Source: Gemmatimonadota bacterium
Lineage (GTDB): Bacteria; 4572-55; J002
Direction of reading: 5' to 3'
Length of the DNA stretch: 5,603 nucleotides
Assembly (NCBI GenBank): GCA_003697105.1
Contig: RFFQ01000123.1
Location: 1-5,603, forward strand
Within the stretch, counting starts at the first letter, position 1, and the number at the start of each line of letters is the position of its first letter. Made by a program: the position numbers and the translations under genes. This document shows positions 5,500 to 5,603 of the stretch, in pieces. The notes below the pieces were generated by a model, which saw only the letters and a program-made list of their open reading frames with translations, was not told where the DNA came from and ran no database searches.

Positions 5500-5603
5500 A
5501 GAGTAACAATACCTTCGCCAAAAGTGACCTTTTAGGCTGTATGAATAGCGCCAATTCCGGCGAGATGGTTTTTGATTTGTTGAATTAAAATTGGGTGAGC
5601 CAA

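Noticed and set aside
5520-5573. Terminator hairpins after the second ATPase (AAAAG/CTTTT; CGCC/GGCG followed by a T run)
   Set aside because: The stems are only 4-5 bp, and the T run lies several bases from the GC stem. Both are too weak to call.

Overview
The window looks like a chromosomal segment of a Gram-negative bacterium that makes c-type cytochromes with the Ccm (System I) pathway. The evidence is CcmE and CcmF plus a periplasmic adaptor of the HlyD/AcrA type with a lipoprotein signal. The base composition is close to balanced. CcmE carries Cys instead of His at the haem-binding position (a CxxxY motif). That variant is known from sulfate reducers, archaea and assorted non-proteobacterial lineages, so a typical gammaproteobacterium is unlikely. 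I cannot name the phylum from the sequence alone.

Left part, minus strand (1-1530): ccmE is followed after one base by ccmF, which runs off the left edge. Together they form the start of a cytochrome c maturation operon. Middle (1531-1753): a divergent control region. It holds a good sigma70-type promoter for ccmE with an inverted repeat over its -10, and a promoter for the rightward operon followed by a second inverted repeat where transcription should begin.

Right part, plus strand (1754-5444): a TetR/AcrR regulator, a HlyD/YbhG-like lipoprotein adaptor overlapping it by 8 bp, a gap of about 240 bp, then two ABC ATPase genes overlapping by 20 bp. The two ATPases correspond to the N- and C-terminal halves of the fused E. 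coli protein YbhF. The first has lost the H-loop histidine and the second keeps a full motif set. With the regulator and adaptor, this matches the CecR-YbhG-YbhF part of a TetR-controlled ABC-2 exporter. The membrane subunits (YbhS/YbhR type) are not in the window. The ATPase genes are followed by an AGTTTCA heptamer tandem repeat and a short stretch with no convincing gene.

Most notable points: the Cys-type CcmE; two candidate operators in the divergent region; two abutting RNA hairpins in the hlyD-ABC gap, upstream of an ATPase gene that lacks a Shine-Dalgarno sequence; and the split, asymmetric YbhF. Nothing here proves a new kind of system.
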